Assembly: GCF_000155595.1 (NCBI RefSeq)
Contig: NZ_DS989904.1
Coordinates: 4,333,987-4,397,986, forward strand
Length of the DNA: 64,000 bases
Direction of reading: 5' to 3'
Origin: Synechococcus sp. PCC 7335
GTDB lineage: Bacteria > Cyanobacteriota > Cyanobacteriia > Phormidesmidales > Phormidesmidaceae
Shown here: positions 11,403 to 20,754 of the stretch, one piece after another
How the letters are laid out: each line of letters starts with the position of its first letter
Position numbering within the stretch: the stretch's first letter is position 1
Program-made: the position numbers and the translations under genes
The notes under the pieces: generated by a model
What the model was told of the DNA's origin: nothing
Database searches by the model: none
What the model saw: only the letters and a program-made list of their open reading frames with translations

Positions 11403-12035
11403 CTAAGGGACACGATACTGGGTCAAGGTGCGATCGCGAAATCGGCTGTCTTTGTTCGTAAAGCGTTCTTGCTTCACCCTCTCTAAGCCCGCTTTCTCAA
11501 AATGCGCTAGCTCATCAAACGATAGGGGCCAGGGCGCATCATCCCCTGGATCTCCGTCATCTTTACGCATGTAAGTCGCAATCAGTACGGTTCCTTGCGA
11601 GGTGCCTAAAGCGGCAATGTTTTCAATCACCTCTTCTCGAACGCTTAGCGGCAGTGCCTGAATCGTTCTAAAGTCAAAAACTAGATCGAACTTACCTAGC
11701 CAGTCAGCAGGCAGGTTAAACAGATTAGCAGTGACGTAGTTGACTAGAGAATGGGGAAAGCGACCCTTTGCCCAGGCGATCGCGCTTTTAGAAATATCAA
11801 ACCCCGTTACCGCAAACCCAGCCTTTGCTAGCGCCTCAGCATCATCACCTAAGCCACAGCCCACAACTACCGCCGATCGCCCTTCCCCCGCCACCTCATT
11901 CTGCTCTAGCCAATCAGTTAAGTACGCCGTCGCGCTAGGTAAAGCCCAGGGCACTTGGCCAGTATCGCCATCCGCGTTTGCATACAGCGGCTCAAACCAA
12001 TCAGAAGCTCGCCCTCTAATCGTTTCTTCGGTCAT
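11403..12035 (-). CDS. Class I SAM-dependent methyltransferase, thiopurine methyltransferase-like
   Basis: The 210-residue protein has an SAM motif I (VVVGCGLGDDAEALAKAGF, residues 57-75) followed by the acidic strand-2 end (VTGFDIS) and LVFDFRTIQALP as motif post-II. The N-terminal WFEPLYANADGDTGQVPWA resembles the tellurite-resistance/thiopurine methyltransferase branch. Its stop lies 22 bp upstream of the ATG of the fused isomerase on the same strand, so the two are likely cotranscribed. It could be a housekeeping detoxifying methylase or a tailoring enzyme of the adjacent pathway; the sequence does not decide. Starts at ATG 12035. Confidence 0.85.
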   Translation of the reverse strand: MTEETIRGRASDWFEPLYANADGDTGQVPWALPSATAYLTDWLEQNEVAGEGRSAVVVGCGLGDDAEALAKAGFAVTGFDISKSAIAWAKGRFPHSLVNYVTANLFNLPADWLGKFDLVFDFRTIQALPLSVREEVIENIAALGTSQGTVLIATYMRKDDGDPGDDAPWPLSFDELAHFEKAGLERVKQERFTNKDSRFRDRTLTQYRVP

Positions 12036-12122
12036 ACAACCCCCAGAATGTAAACTTCACTCCCGATACCGTTGGAATTGTCTGCGCTTGCAGTTGCTTT
12101 TGTAGAGCGCATCGCTTGACCT

Positions 12123-12527
12123 TTAGTGATCGTCTCCGGCATATATCCACATAGGCTCTGTCTTACCCGCTCTTTCAAACCCGCGCTTCTGATAGAATGC
12201 GACCGTTTCGTACTCAGCGACCAACATTTGCATATGCATCCCTTCGTAGTTTTTGCATAGCAGCTCCATAATCTTCCCGCCAATTCCCTGCTGCTGATAG
12301 TCTGGGTGAACTAGCAAGTGAGGATAGTAGACTACCAAAAAGCCATCTGAGATGGCGTTACCAAGACCAACAAGCTGCTCATCATTCCAGGCCGAGACCA
12401 GACTGTGAGAATTGATTAGTGCTTTGCGTAAAGCATCCGGTTTTTGCGCCGCAGACCAACCGTTTAGTTCATAGATAGGCAGGATCTGTTCGACTGAAAT
12501 GTCTCTACGCTGAGAATATGTAATCAT
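12123..12527 (-). CDS. GNAT family N-acetyltransferase
   Basis: The 134-residue single-domain protein has the GNAT acetyl-CoA loop (QQQGIGGKIMELL, motif A R/Q-x-x-G-x-G/A) after the strand VVYYPHLLVHPDY, and the C-terminal helix AFYQKRGFERAG of motif B. It transfers acetyl from acetyl-CoA to an unknown amine. The ATG at 12527 gives the normal length. It lies 87 bp upstream of the methyltransferase on the same strand and may share its transcript. Substrate unknown. Confidence 0.85.
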   Translation of the reverse strand: MITYSQRRDISVEQILPIYELNGWSAAQKPDALRKALINSHSLVSAWNDEQLVGLGNAISDGFLVVYYPHLLVHPDYQQQGIGGKIMELLCKNYEGMHMQMLVAEYETVAFYQKRGFERAGKTEPMWIYAGDDH

Positions 12528-12650
12528 TTCTACTGTAACTGTCCTACCACTTTATACGCTGTACAGCTGTACAAATGATGACTGTACGACCGATGGCTGT
12601 ACGACTGATCTAAGTCTCATCATACGCTGCTAGGCAAGAGGATACCGCTA

Positions 12651-13286
12651 GTGATAGATCTAACAACTTTGATTTCATTTGGGTTAGCAGCGGCTGTCTT
12701 GGTAGCGATGCCAGGGCCGGCCACCTTGTATATTGTGACCCGTAGTCTAGACCAGGGAAGGCAGGCAGGTCTTGCTTCTGTATTAGGAATCTCTACAGGC
12801 TCGCTAGTGCATTTTTTTGCAGCGGGGCTAGGGCTATCCACTATCTTGATGACCTCGGTAGTCGCGTTCCAGGCGGTGAAGTATATCGGCGCGCTGTATC
12901 TGATCTATTTAGGCGTTCAGAAGCTGCTATCTAACGAAGTGCTATCGATTGAACAGGTGGTAGCACCGCGATCGCTTACCAAGATTTTCTACCAGGGCGT
13001 GGTTGTCAACGTTTTGAACCCGAAAGCAGCGGTCTTCTTCTTAGCGTTTCTGCCACAGTTTATCGATCCGACAGTAGGTCCGATTTGGCAGCAGCTGATT
13101 CCCCTGTGCTGTGTGTTTATCTGCATTGGCCTAGCAGGCGATAGCACCTACGCTCTAATCGCTGGCAAGACGCGGCAGTGGCTGGTTCAAAATGCTTCGT
13201 TTTTACGGCGACAAAAGTATGTTGTCGGCGCTACCTATATTGCTTTGGGCATGGCTGCGGCAACGGTCTCGCCAGCTCGTAAATAG
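12651..13286 (+). CDS. LysE/RhtB family amino-acid exporter
   Basis: A 211-residue hydrophobic protein with about six transmembrane segments and the family N-terminus, including AMPGPATLYIVTRSLDQGRQAG, the conserved P-G-P and cytoplasmic loop. The family exports amino acids such as lysine, threonine or homoserine lactone from the cytoplasm. It starts at GTG 12651 behind a purine-rich stretch (aagagg) at 12636-12641. The next gene starts 12 bp after its stop, so they form an operon with the binding lipoprotein. Export of an unusual amino acid made by the neighbouring chain-extension enzymes is possible but speculative. Confidence 0.88.
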   Translation: MIDLTTLISFGLAAAVLVAMPGPATLYIVTRSLDQGRQAGLASVLGISTGSLVHFFAAGLGLSTILMTSVVAFQAVKYIGALYLIYLGVQKLLSNEVLSIEQVVAPRSLTKIFYQGVVVNVLNPKAAVFFLAFLPQFIDPTVGPIWQQLIPLCCVFICIGLAGDSTYALIAGKTRQWLVQNASFLRRQKYVVGATYIALGMAAATVSPARK

Positions 13287-13298
13287 GAGATTAGTCGT

Positions 13299-14306
13299 AT
13301 GAGCTGTGCACGCACTTGGCTAACCGCTCTACGAGTGGCTACAGGAGTGGCTACCGCTCTAGGAATTATGCTAGGAAGCTGCACTACTAACGGACAGACA
13401 ATAGGCGATACGAATGACATGCCGTTCGTAGCCGTAACGCAGCTAGTAGGGGATCCGACGCTAAATGTGCTACGCGAAGGGATAAAAGATGAGCTGTTGG
13501 CAGCGGGCTATGAAATTGGGACAACGCTGCGCTGGGAATGGCGAAGTGCCAAGGGAAGTCCGGCGACCGCCAGGCAGATCGCGACTAAATACGCCCAGGC
13601 CAGTCCCGATGTGATTGTGGCGATCGCAAACCCTAATGCAAAATTAGCAGCAGCAGTCAGCCAAAATATTCCGATTGTCTTTTCAGCAGTCGGCGATCCA
13701 GTAGCTGCGGAACTGGTGAGCGACTTAGATAGACCAGGCGACAATATTAGTGGCGTCAGCGATCGCCTACCGATCCCCCAACAGCTAGCGCTCATCAAAG
13801 AGATTGTGCCAACCTCGCTCACCCTAGGAATAATCTACGACGTGGAGCAAGGTAGTACGTCTAGCTTAGTCTCACTAATCAACCAAAGTGCGCTAGAGCA
13901 GGATCTTGCGGTTCAAGCGGTTACTGTTTTATCGCCTGATGAGACAGCAGCAGCAGCACGGGGATTAGTCGGATCGGTAGATGCCATTTATATCCCACCA
14001 GGTAGCACACCAGCCGCCTTAGAAACGATAGTTCGAATAGGAAGGAACAACAAGCTACCGGTGTTTGCAGGGGATGTAGAGGCTGTAGAGAGCGGCGCGA
14101 TCGCCACACTCAGCTTCGACTATTACGATGTGGGTCGTCAGACCGGAGAAATGATCGTCCAAGTACTAGCAGGCAAGAACCCTGGTGATTTACCTGTTGA
14201 ATTTGTTGAGGATCTACAGTTAACTGTCAACCAAGCCGCCGCTGATGCCGTGGAGGTTCAGCTACCGAGCACCGTCATCTTTCGCGTTGATAGGACCATC
14301 GAATGA
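13299..14306 (+). CDS. ABC transporter substrate-binding lipoprotein (TrpX/DUF534-like)
   Basis: The 335-residue protein has an N-terminal hydrophobic signal ending in a lipobox (LGSC, residues 26-29), so it should be lipid-anchored and periplasmic. The body matches the ABC_sub_bind family (FVAVTQLVGDPTLNVLREGI at the start, ANPNAKLAAAVSQNIPIVFSAVGDPV in the middle), which binds amino acids or related ligands. The start ATG 13299 has a TAGGAGA Shine-Dalgarno that overlaps the stop of the exporter gene. No permease or ATPase follows: the next gene, valS, is convergent. An orphan binding protein next to an exporter is unusual. Confidence 0.85.
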   Translation: MSCARTWLTALRVATGVATALGIMLGSCTTNGQTIGDTNDMPFVAVTQLVGDPTLNVLREGIKDELLAAGYEIGTTLRWEWRSAKGSPATARQIATKYAQASPDVIVAIANPNAKLAAAVSQNIPIVFSAVGDPVAAELVSDLDRPGDNISGVSDRLPIPQQLALIKEIVPTSLTLGIIYDVEQGSTSSLVSLINQSALEQDLAVQAVTVLSPDETAAAARGLVGSVDAIYIPPGSTPAALETIVRIGRNNKLPVFAGDVEAVESGAIATLSFDYYDVGRQTGEMIVQVLAGKNPGDLPVEFVEDLQLTVNQAAADAVEVQLPSTVIFRVDRTIE

Positions 14307-14385
14307 GGGCGGAAAGCCACACCAAAGCAAGCTAACTTCAATCAGTTTTAGCAGGTTAAGTTGACTAGCTTATACGTTTTAATCT

Positions 14386-17300
14386 CTATAGCATTGCGAG
14401 TCGCTCTTTCACCAGTGTCGCTTGCTTTTCAGCCTCAGCTAGTGCATCCCTAGCACCCTGCACTACCGCTGCGGGAGCCTGACTAACAAATCCTTGATTG
14501 CCTAACCGACCGTTTAGAGATTTCATTTCACCTTCCGCTTTGGCCAAATCCTTCTCTAGCTTCGCTCGTAGTGACTCTACATCCACCACCCCTGTTAGCG
14601 GAATTAGCACTTGCACAGTACCGGTTACCCCAGCGAACATCTCTCGCTGAGCGGCTGACTCTGACCTCACTTGAGCGGCTTGAGCGGTGGCTCGAATCAG
14701 ATCGGCTGTCGATACGCCTTCTGGCATGGGCGTAACTTCTATCGTCTCTTCTGTAGTCTCTGCTTCTGTTGTAGATGAGTCTACTTCGATATAGGGTTCC
14801 GCCGGTTGGCTGATCGATTGAGCAGCGGGTTTGGAGTCTGCCGCGGTGCGATCGCCTGTAATCCGACTCCAGATGTCTTTCAATTCAGTAAATGTGCGCG
14901 CGCGCGCCTCTGCCTTGAACAATCGTCTCACACCCAATCGACCCACATAAAACAAGCCTACCAGTTGGAACAAACCTCTCAAGCCCGGCACTTCATCAAT
15001 AGCATCTAACATCGAATCAAGCACACGGTAGGTCATGACCGTACCCAAAATTATCGCTAAAGACAGCGCAGGTCTCTTGTAGTCACTAAAGAACAGTTGC
15101 AAATGCTTACCTGGCTCGTCTAGAAACTGCAGAACCGCATCTAGCGCTTTCTCCCAGACGGCACCTTCTGAAGAGGCACCCTCTGAGCGCGAAGGCTGCT
15201 CTAACGTAGAATTGATGGTTCCAGGCGCTGCTGTCACGGCAATTTCGGCCGCCCTAGAAACAGACAGCGTCTCAGCGACAATTTCGGCTTCTGGAGCTAG
15301 ATCGGTGTTTTGAATGGTCAAGGTTTCTACTTTCGCCATCGCCTTGATATAAGCCTGCGTCGATTCCAGCACTGCCAACTCATCAGAGCTGTCGGTCTTG
15401 AGGATGGCTTCGATCTTTGTAGAAGGCTTTACTCCCGCTTCTGCTCGCAGGTTGCGAATTGTTCTAATCACATCAAACAACAATTCAAACTGCTGTTCTA
15501 ATTGACTGTTGATCTTCTCAGACTCAGGCTCAGGGTAGCGCTGTAAGGCCAGACAATCTTCTTCACCCACGCCAGTGAGCGTATGCCACAACTCTTCTGT
15601 AATGTGGGGCATAAAAGGATGCAACAGCTTCAAAGTGCCTTCTAAAACATAGGCTAGCGTCTGCTGTGCGGTTCTTTTCGTCTCGCCTTCTCCATATAGA
15701 CGCGGCTTAACGAGTTCAATATACCAGTCACAAAAGTCCCCTCGGGTAAAGTCGTATAGCTCCTTAGCAGCTTCACCCAAGCCGTATTTGTCCAGGTAGG
15801 TGCGCGATCGCCCTGCCGCCTGATGAAACTTCGATAGAATCCACTCGTCCGCGAGTTCCAAAGGCCCGGCGGTACCTGGCATTCCTAGCCCAGATGGCGA
15901 CTGTCCGCCCAGGTTCATCATCACAAAACGTGAGGCGTTCCACAGCTTGTTGGTAAAATTTCGAGAGGCTTCTACTGCTGAAGATTCGTCTGTTTGCCGA
16001 TCGTAGTCTAGGCGGATATCTTGGCCAGCGCCTGCTACTTCGCGCACTAACGTATAGCGCAACGCATCTGTCCCATACTTGTCAATCAAGACCAGCGGAT
16101 CGATACCATTTCCCTTCGATTTCGACATCTTTTGGTTGTTTTCATCGCGTACCAAACCATGGATGTAGACGGTATCAAACGGCATCTTCCCAGTGAAATG
16201 ACCTGCCATCAGTGTCATTCTAGCCACCCAGAAAAAGATAATATCAAACCCAGTTACGAGCGTTTGAGTTGGGTAGTAAAACTGGTAGTCAGGCGTGCTC
16301 GTATTAGGCCAGCCCAAAGTAGACATCGGCCATAGGCCTGAAGAAAACCAAGTATCAAGTACGTCTGGATCTTGTTTAAGCTGGATATCATCGCCATACT
16401 TGGCTTTTGCCTTTTCCCAGGCCTCGGTCTCGTTTTTTGCAACAACAAAAGGCGTATCGTCACAAATTTCATCCTCTGTTGCAGTGACAACATACCAGGC
16501 TGGAATTTGATGCCCCCACCATAGCTGCCGAGAAATGCACCAGTCATTTAAATTTACTAACCAATCCCGGTAGACTTTCGTCCAGCGTTCAGGGACAAAC
16601 TGCGGATCGCTTTGCTGGTCGAGTGCTGCTAGCGCCTGCTCAGCTAGCGGTTCGATCTTGACAAACCACTGAGTAGAAATTAGCGGCTCGATTGGGACTT
16701 TACCGCGATCACTATAAGGAACAGCATGCCGATAGTCTTCGATCCCGCCCATCCGGCCTTCCGCTTCTAGCTTCTCGATTACCAGATCGCGGGCCTGAAA
16801 ACGATCAACGCCAACAAAGTCTTCGCCTGCATTCTCATTCAGCGTGCCGTCTTTGTTCAAGATATTAATCAGGGGCAGGTTGTGGCGCTTGCCCATTTCA
16901 AAGTCGTTGGGATCGTGGGCAGGGGTTACCTTTACACAGCCTGTACCAAATTCCGAATCGACAAATTCGTCACCAATAATTGGGATCTCTCGATCAGCGA
17001 TCGGTAGCCACAACTTCTTACCAATCAAATGGCGATAGCGCTCGTCGTTAGGATTTACCGCCACTGCAGTATCCCCTAGCATAGTCTCAGGTCGGGTAGT
17101 GGCGACTTCTAGCTCGCCCTCTTCGCCAACGAGCGGATAGCGAAAATGCCATAGCTTACCATCGACTTCCTTCTTTTCTACTTCTAAATCAGAAACTGCC
17201 GACTGACTGGCCGGGCACCAGTTCACCATATAGCTACCGCGATAGATCAGCCCTTCTTCGTATAGCTGATTAAACGCTGTTAGCACCGCAGTAGACAGGC

Positions 17301-17760
17301 CTTCATCCATCGTGAAGCGCTCACGGGACCAGTCCGCAGAAATACCCAATTTGGTCAACTGACCAACAATTGTTCCCCCTGACTGAGCTTTCCATTCCCA
17401 AGCTCGTTCTAAGAATTTCTCCCTTCCAACTGACTCACGGGTCTGCCCTTCATCTGCGAACTGCTCTTCTAGAATCGTTTGAACGGCAATGCTAGCATGG
17501 TCAGTTCCTGGCAGATACAGCGTGTTTTTCCCCTTCATCCGCTGATAGCGAACGACCGTATCAATTAGCGCCTGCTCAAAGGCATGACCTATATGCAAAC
17601 TACCCGTTACGTTTGGCGGTGGAATCATCACGCAAAACGGCTCGCCACCTTTACTAGGATCAGCTTTGAAGACTTCATTTTGCTGCCAGTAGTCTTGCCA
17701 CTTGGTTTCAGTGGTAGTCGGATCGTATTGGCTAGCAAGCGTGGGGGTGGTGGCAGTCAT
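14386..17760 (-). CDS. valS: Valyl-tRNA synthetase with CAAD membrane domain
   Basis: Class Ia synthetase charging tRNA-Val. HIGH signature at about residues 56-59 ([13 protein letters not shown]) and KMSKS near residue 543 ([13 protein letters not shown]). After the anticodon-binding domain there is an insertion of about 150 residues. It contains [19 protein letters not shown], two hydrophobic segments (about 890-935) and [11 protein letters not shown], which I recognise as CAAD, the cyanobacterial aminoacyl-tRNA-synthetase appended domain that anchors such enzymes in thylakoid membranes. An acidic Glu/Thr-rich linker and the C-terminal ValRS coiled coil (ending VKERLAML) follow. I chose ATG 17760 (MTATTPT); a TTG at 17778 is possible. 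About 1124 residues, longer than the roughly 950 of E. coli because of CAAD. Confidence 0.97.
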   Translation of the reverse strand: MTATTPTLASQYDPTTTETKWQDYWQQNEVFKADPSKGGEPFCVMIPPPNVTGSLHIGHAFEQALIDTVVRYQRMKGKNTLYLPGTDHASIAVQTILEEQFADEGQTRESVGREKFLERAWEWKAQSGGTIVGQLTKLGISADWSRERFTMDEGLSTAVLTAFNQLYEEGLIYRGSYMVNWCPASQSAVSDLEVEKKEVDGKLWHFRYPLVGEEGELEVATTRPETMLGDTAVAVNPNDERYRHLIGKKLWLPIADREIPIIGDEFVDSEFGTGCVKVTPAHDPNDFEMGKRHNLPLINILNKDGTLNENAGEDFVGVDRFQARDLVIEKLEAEGRMGGIEDYRHAVPYSDRGKVPIEPLISTQWFVKIEPLAEQALAALDQQSDPQFVPERWTKVYRDWLVNLNDWCISRQLWWGHQIPAWYVVTATEDEICDDTPFVVAKNETEAWEKAKAKYGDDIQLKQDPDVLDTWFSSGLWPMSTLGWPNTSTPDYQFYYPTQTLVTGFDIIFFWVARMTLMAGHFTGKMPFDTVYIHGLVRDENNQKMSKSKGNGIDPLVLIDKYGTDALRYTLVREVAGAGQDIRLDYDRQTDESSAVEASRNFTNKLWNASRFVMMNLGGQSPSGLGMPGTAGPLELADEWILSKFHQAAGRSRTYLDKYGLGEAAKELYDFTRGDFCDWYIELVKPRLYGEGETKRTAQQTLAYVLEGTLKLLHPFMPHITEELWHTLTGVGEEDCLALQRYPEPESEKINSQLEQQFELLFDVIRTIRNLRAEAGVKPSTKIEAILKTDSSDELAVLESTQAYIKAMAKVETLTIQNTDLAPEAEIVAETLSVSRAAEIAVTAAPGTINSTLEQPSRSEGASSEGAVWEKALDAVLQFLDEPGKHLQLFFSDYKRPALSLAIILGTVMTYRVLDSMLDAIDEVPGLRGLFQLVGLFYVGRLGVRRLFKAEARARTFTELKDIWSRITGDRTAADSKPAAQSISQPAEPYIEVDSSTTEAETTEETIEVTPMPEGVSTADLIRATAQAAQVRSESAAQREMFAGVTGTVQVLIPLTGVVDVESLRAKLEKDLAKAEGEMKSLNGRLGNQGFVSQAPAAVVQGARDALAEAEKQATLVKERLAML

Positions 17761-18165
17761 TGCAAAGGGGAAAAGCAAGGGTTGATTCAGCTAAATGGTA
17801 GCAGTGATTTGAACGCTCATACGTCTAAGAAGTTAATCAGTCTAAAGGCTCAGCAGCAAAAAGCACCCAGACGTCTGCAGTTGGGTGCTGATCTATCAAA
17901 GCTGTGAAAGTAGAACGATTCAGGTAGCGCTGTGAAAGGACTAGGAAAGTAGCTCAATAGTACCTACCTAGTAGGTATAGCAATGGCCGGATGCATACTC
18001 TGCGAGAAGGCAAAGCCTACGGCCATCGACGACCACCTAGCTCTTCATGCATCAAAGGTTTCAGTCCTAGAATTTCAGCCCTAGAAGACGTGTAAAGCTA
18101 AGTGGCGAAAGCTATCGTACAAATAATAGTTAAGTGCCCAACAGTTGAGTTCAGCTCAATAAAAC
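17761..18165. other. Intergenic region between the 18166-18519 gene and valS
   Basis: About 400 bp between two minus-strand genes. It holds a terminator at 17858-17889 and a short inverted repeat, tacctac/gtaggta, at 17961-17977. The valS promoter should lie below 17858. No convincing small gene on either strand; the reading frame across the valS start on the plus strand is antisense and looks like a shadow. Confidence 0.6.
17858..17889 (-). terminator. Rho-independent terminator upstream of valS
   Basis: On the minus strand an 8-bp stem (AGCACCCA paired with TGGGTGCT, 12-nt loop) is followed directly by TTTTTGC. It faces transcripts from the small secreted-protein gene at 18166-18519 and insulates valS from it. 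Confidence 0.75.
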
Positions 18166-18519
18166 CTATTCGCCTGTTTCAGGAATGATGTTGTTCTGCT
18201 GCTCTGCCCCATTTTGCTGTTCTATGATTGCGCGCTGACGTTCGCGTAAGGATTCAGCTTCGCGGTTAATCCGACGGCTTTGGCTACGATAGAACCCTTC
18301 ATCGGTAACACCTGCACCAGAGAGTACAGAGGAACGATGAAAGATATCCCAAATATCGACATTAGAGCCTAAAATACCATCACCCGCATCTCCTGACTTA
18401 AAGTCTTCAGCCGTGTTAGCAACGCCAGAATCTTGAGCGATCGCATCTCGCACACCGACGCTCATACCCAGCCCTAGCACCACACCCAAACCCATCAGTC
18501 CAACTAAAGCCTTACGCAT
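18166..18519 (-). CDS. Small secreted protein, conserved in cyanobacteria, function unknown
   Basis: The 117-residue protein begins with a classic signal peptide (MRKALVGLMGLGVVLGLGMS, probable cleavage after DAIAQ or just before it). The mature part has the distinctive stretch NVDIWDIFHRSSVLSGAG, then an Arg/Glu-rich helix (RREAESLRERQRA-like) and a Gln/Asn-rich tail. I recall similar short exported proteins in other cyanobacteria but no function. Start ATG 18519; flanked by its own terminator at 17858-17889. Monocistronic by appearance. Confidence 0.75.
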   Translation of the reverse strand: MRKALVGLMGLGVVLGLGMSVGVRDAIAQDSGVANTAEDFKSGDAGDGILGSNVDIWDIFHRSSVLSGAGVTDEGFYRSQSRRINREAESLRERQRAIIEQQNGAEQQNNIIPETGE

Positions 18520-18655
18520 TACTCATCTCTCCAAAGGGTCTTTTCTCAGATGCCACTAGTGTATCAATTGCAGCCATTCTAACTAGAAATCTTGTGCCGA
18601 TACTGTGTCTGGATGGCTGTGCTAACTTGCTTCATCTAGATCGTTGATTCCAACA

Positions 18656-18718
18656 TATGACATTTTATTTCGGCCTATGGCACTTTCTACTTCGGCTTAC
18701 GGCACTTTAGCCTCAGCA
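18656..18718. repeat. Three imperfect 21-bp tandem repeats
   Basis: Degenerate units tatgacattttatttcggcc, tatggcactttctacttcgg(ct) and tacggcactttagcctcagc follow one another immediately downstream of the ABC permease stop (minus strand). They share the core ta(t/c)g(a/g)ca(t/c)ttt. Function unknown. Confidence 0.55.
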
Positions 18719-18721
18719 TAA

Positions 18722-19591
18722 CTAACTGATCCGGCGACTAATTAAAGGACGAATTGTCGCTAAAGCCACCACACTAAATATCAGCAACAGCCCAACTGCC
18801 AAACCTAAGCTGATATCTCCAAACGGAGCCCGCATTACTGTGCTAGTAAAACTCCAGTCCGAATGCAAGTAGATATAGCGAATTGGCTCAATCGCATAGC
18901 TTAATGGATTAAGACTGGCAATGACCTGCAACCAAGGCGGCATGAATGACAAAGGCACTAAAGCAGTACTCGCAAACAGCAGCGGCAAGTTAGTAATGAA
19001 AATCACCGCCAGCAGCTCAATATGGCCTGGTAGCGTAAAAGCTAGCCCTAAGCTCAGCGCCGTTACACCAAACACTAGCAGTAACACAATCACCGTCATC
19101 AGCAGCAGACCCGCTGGCCCAGGCAGCCCAGCACCTAGTACGGCGCTTAATCCTACAATTGCAGTTGTTTGAATCAGGCTCATAGTCGCAATGAACAAAG
19201 CCGAGGCAACCACAATCGAAAAGCGTGAAGCCAAAGGTGCTACGAGCAGGCGGTTGAGGAAGCCAAATTCCCGGTCAAACATCACAGGCAAGCCAGCATT
19301 GAGCGCGCCTGCAAAAGCGGTAAAAACGATGATACCTGCACCGAGAAATTGGCCGTAGTTGCGGCTCTCACCAAACAGATCACTTGGCACGTTTTGAAAA
19401 AGCGCGCCAAATAAAATCAGCCACATCAAAGGTTGGATAACCCCAGCGACTAGTGTAGTTGGTCGTCTCTGCAGCTGAATAAACAGGCGGCGAGTGAGTG
19501 CGACAGTTTCTTGAATGAATTCTTTAGTGCCAGGCGATCGAAGCTGGGCAGCAGGGTTGTCGGAAATAGGAGCAGAAACAGATTGACTCAT
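18722..19591 (-). CDS. ABC-2 type exporter permease (DrrB-like)
   Basis: The 289-residue integral membrane protein has six predicted transmembrane segments and the ABC-2 family pattern: LFIQLQRRPTTLVAGVIQPLMWLILFG at the first helix and LNPLSYAIEPIRYIY near the end. It pairs with the ATPase at 19670-20689, 78 bp upstream on the same strand. The substrate is unknown; the daunorubicin-type name reflects family, not function. Position after ctaB suggests cotranscription with haem A synthesis genes, a linkage I recall from other cyanobacteria. Confidence 0.9.
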   Translation of the reverse strand: MSQSVSAPISDNPAAQLRSPGTKEFIQETVALTRRLFIQLQRRPTTLVAGVIQPLMWLILFGALFQNVPSDLFGESRNYGQFLGAGIIVFTAFAGALNAGLPVMFDREFGFLNRLLVAPLASRFSIVVASALFIATMSLIQTTAIVGLSAVLGAGLPGPAGLLLMTVIVLLLVFGVTALSLGLAFTLPGHIELLAVIFITNLPLLFASTALVPLSFMPPWLQVIASLNPLSYAIEPIRYIYLHSDWSFTSTVMRAPFGDISLGLAVGLLLIFSVVALATIRPLISRRIS

Positions 19592-19669
19592 CGATCGACT
19601 CGTTGGGCTTACAGTTGTGATGGATAGATCTTCTAGGCTTACATACAGGCTAGCGCAAATATAGCTGCC

Positions 19670-20689
19670 TTATTTCATGCTTGCTTTCCGCTCTTTTTTC
19701 AGGTCTCGCTTACCAACTGCTGCCATCTCTGCGTCCATCAAGGTTCGACCAGTTGCCGCTAGGTAGACATCATCTAAGCTCGGCTGAGATTGGGCAATGC
19801 CAAAGGTTGGCAAGCCCGCTTCTTTTAGCACAGACTGTACAGCAGACAAAGCTTCTCCACCTTTATCTACCACCAGGTTCAAAGAGTTTCCTTGGGCACT
19901 GTTAATAATCACATCTTGCACAACTGGCAGATCGGCTAGCAGAGAGCGGGCCTTCTCGGCCTCGTCATCACCCGCAAACTCTCGAATGCGCAGGGTAATG
20001 CGATCGCCCCCCACCTCAGCTTTTAGCGCCGCAGGCGTTCCGGTCGAAATCACTTTGCCTTGATCAATAATCGCCACTCGGCTAGCAAGCGCGTCTACTT
20101 CTTCTAGATAGTGACTAGTCAATAGAATCGTCGTCCCCTGCTCTCTTAGCTGCCGCAAAAACCGCCATACCCCAGAACGACTCTCAATATCTAATCCTAC
20201 TGTCGGCTCATCTAGTATAAGTACCGCAGGCTGATGCAGTAGCCCTGCTGCTAGATCTAACCGTTTCAACTGACCACCCGAATAGGTACCTGTCCGCCTG
20301 TCGGCAATGTCGGTAATCTCTAGCAGCGCTAGCATGTGCTCAATTCGCGCTTTTGCCTGGGTTTGTGGCAAATGATAGATCGCGGCCTGCAATTCCAATA
20401 GCTCCCGGCCCGTCAAAACTTTGTCCGGAGCAACTTCTTGAGCGATGTAGCCTAGTAACTGCCGAGCACGTCGAGGATCGTTTAAGACCGAGACACCCAT
20501 CAGCTCCAGATTGCCAGCATCCGGAGCAGTCAGCGTACACAGACAGCGAATCGTGGTCGTCTTGCCTGCACCATTAGGCCCCAGCAATCCAAAGATCTCA
20601 CCAGGTTCAATAGCAAAAGAAACGTCCTTGACGGCGGCTACTTCACCATAGGATTTCTTTAAATTTTCGACTAAGACTGCAGAATGCAT
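19670..20689 (-). CDS. ABC exporter ATP-binding protein (DrrA-like)
   Basis: A 339-residue nucleotide-binding subunit with Walker A GPNGAGKTT, Q-loop (YIAQEVAPD), signature TYSGGQLKRLDLA, Walker B VLILDEPTVGLD and the H-loop LTSHYLEE. The C-terminal 100 residues form the extra domain typical of DrrA-type ATPases (ending DDVYLAATGRTL). It energises the permease encoded next. It starts at ATG 20689, 65 bp after ctaB on the same strand, so it is probably in the ctaB transcript. Function in haem/copper oxidase biogenesis is only suggested by position. Confidence 0.93.
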   Translation of the reverse strand: MHSAVLVENLKKSYGEVAAVKDVSFAIEPGEIFGLLGPNGAGKTTTIRCLCTLTAPDAGNLELMGVSVLNDPRRARQLLGYIAQEVAPDKVLTGRELLELQAAIYHLPQTQAKARIEHMLALLEITDIADRRTGTYSGGQLKRLDLAAGLLHQPAVLILDEPTVGLDIESRSGVWRFLRQLREQGTTILLTSHYLEEVDALASRVAIIDQGKVISTGTPAALKAEVGGDRITLRIREFAGDDEAEKARSLLADLPVVQDVIINSAQGNSLNLVVDKGGEALSAVQSVLKEAGLPTFGIAQSQPSLDDVYLAATGRTLMDAEMAAVGKRDLKKERKASMK

Positions 20690-20754
20690 GGGTCAAAGAG
20701 AGGGTATGAAGTTCGGGGCAAAGACGTAAACTCGCCTACCCTTAATCACCAACA

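Noticed and set aside
14893-14912. Run of alternating CG bases (possible Z-DNA or simple repeat)
   Set aside because: It lies inside valS coding sequence where it encodes Ala/Arg residues; no independent support.
17584-17907. 107-codon frame antisense to the valS start
   Set aside because: It overlaps the strongly supported valS N-terminus and the terminator; shadow frame.
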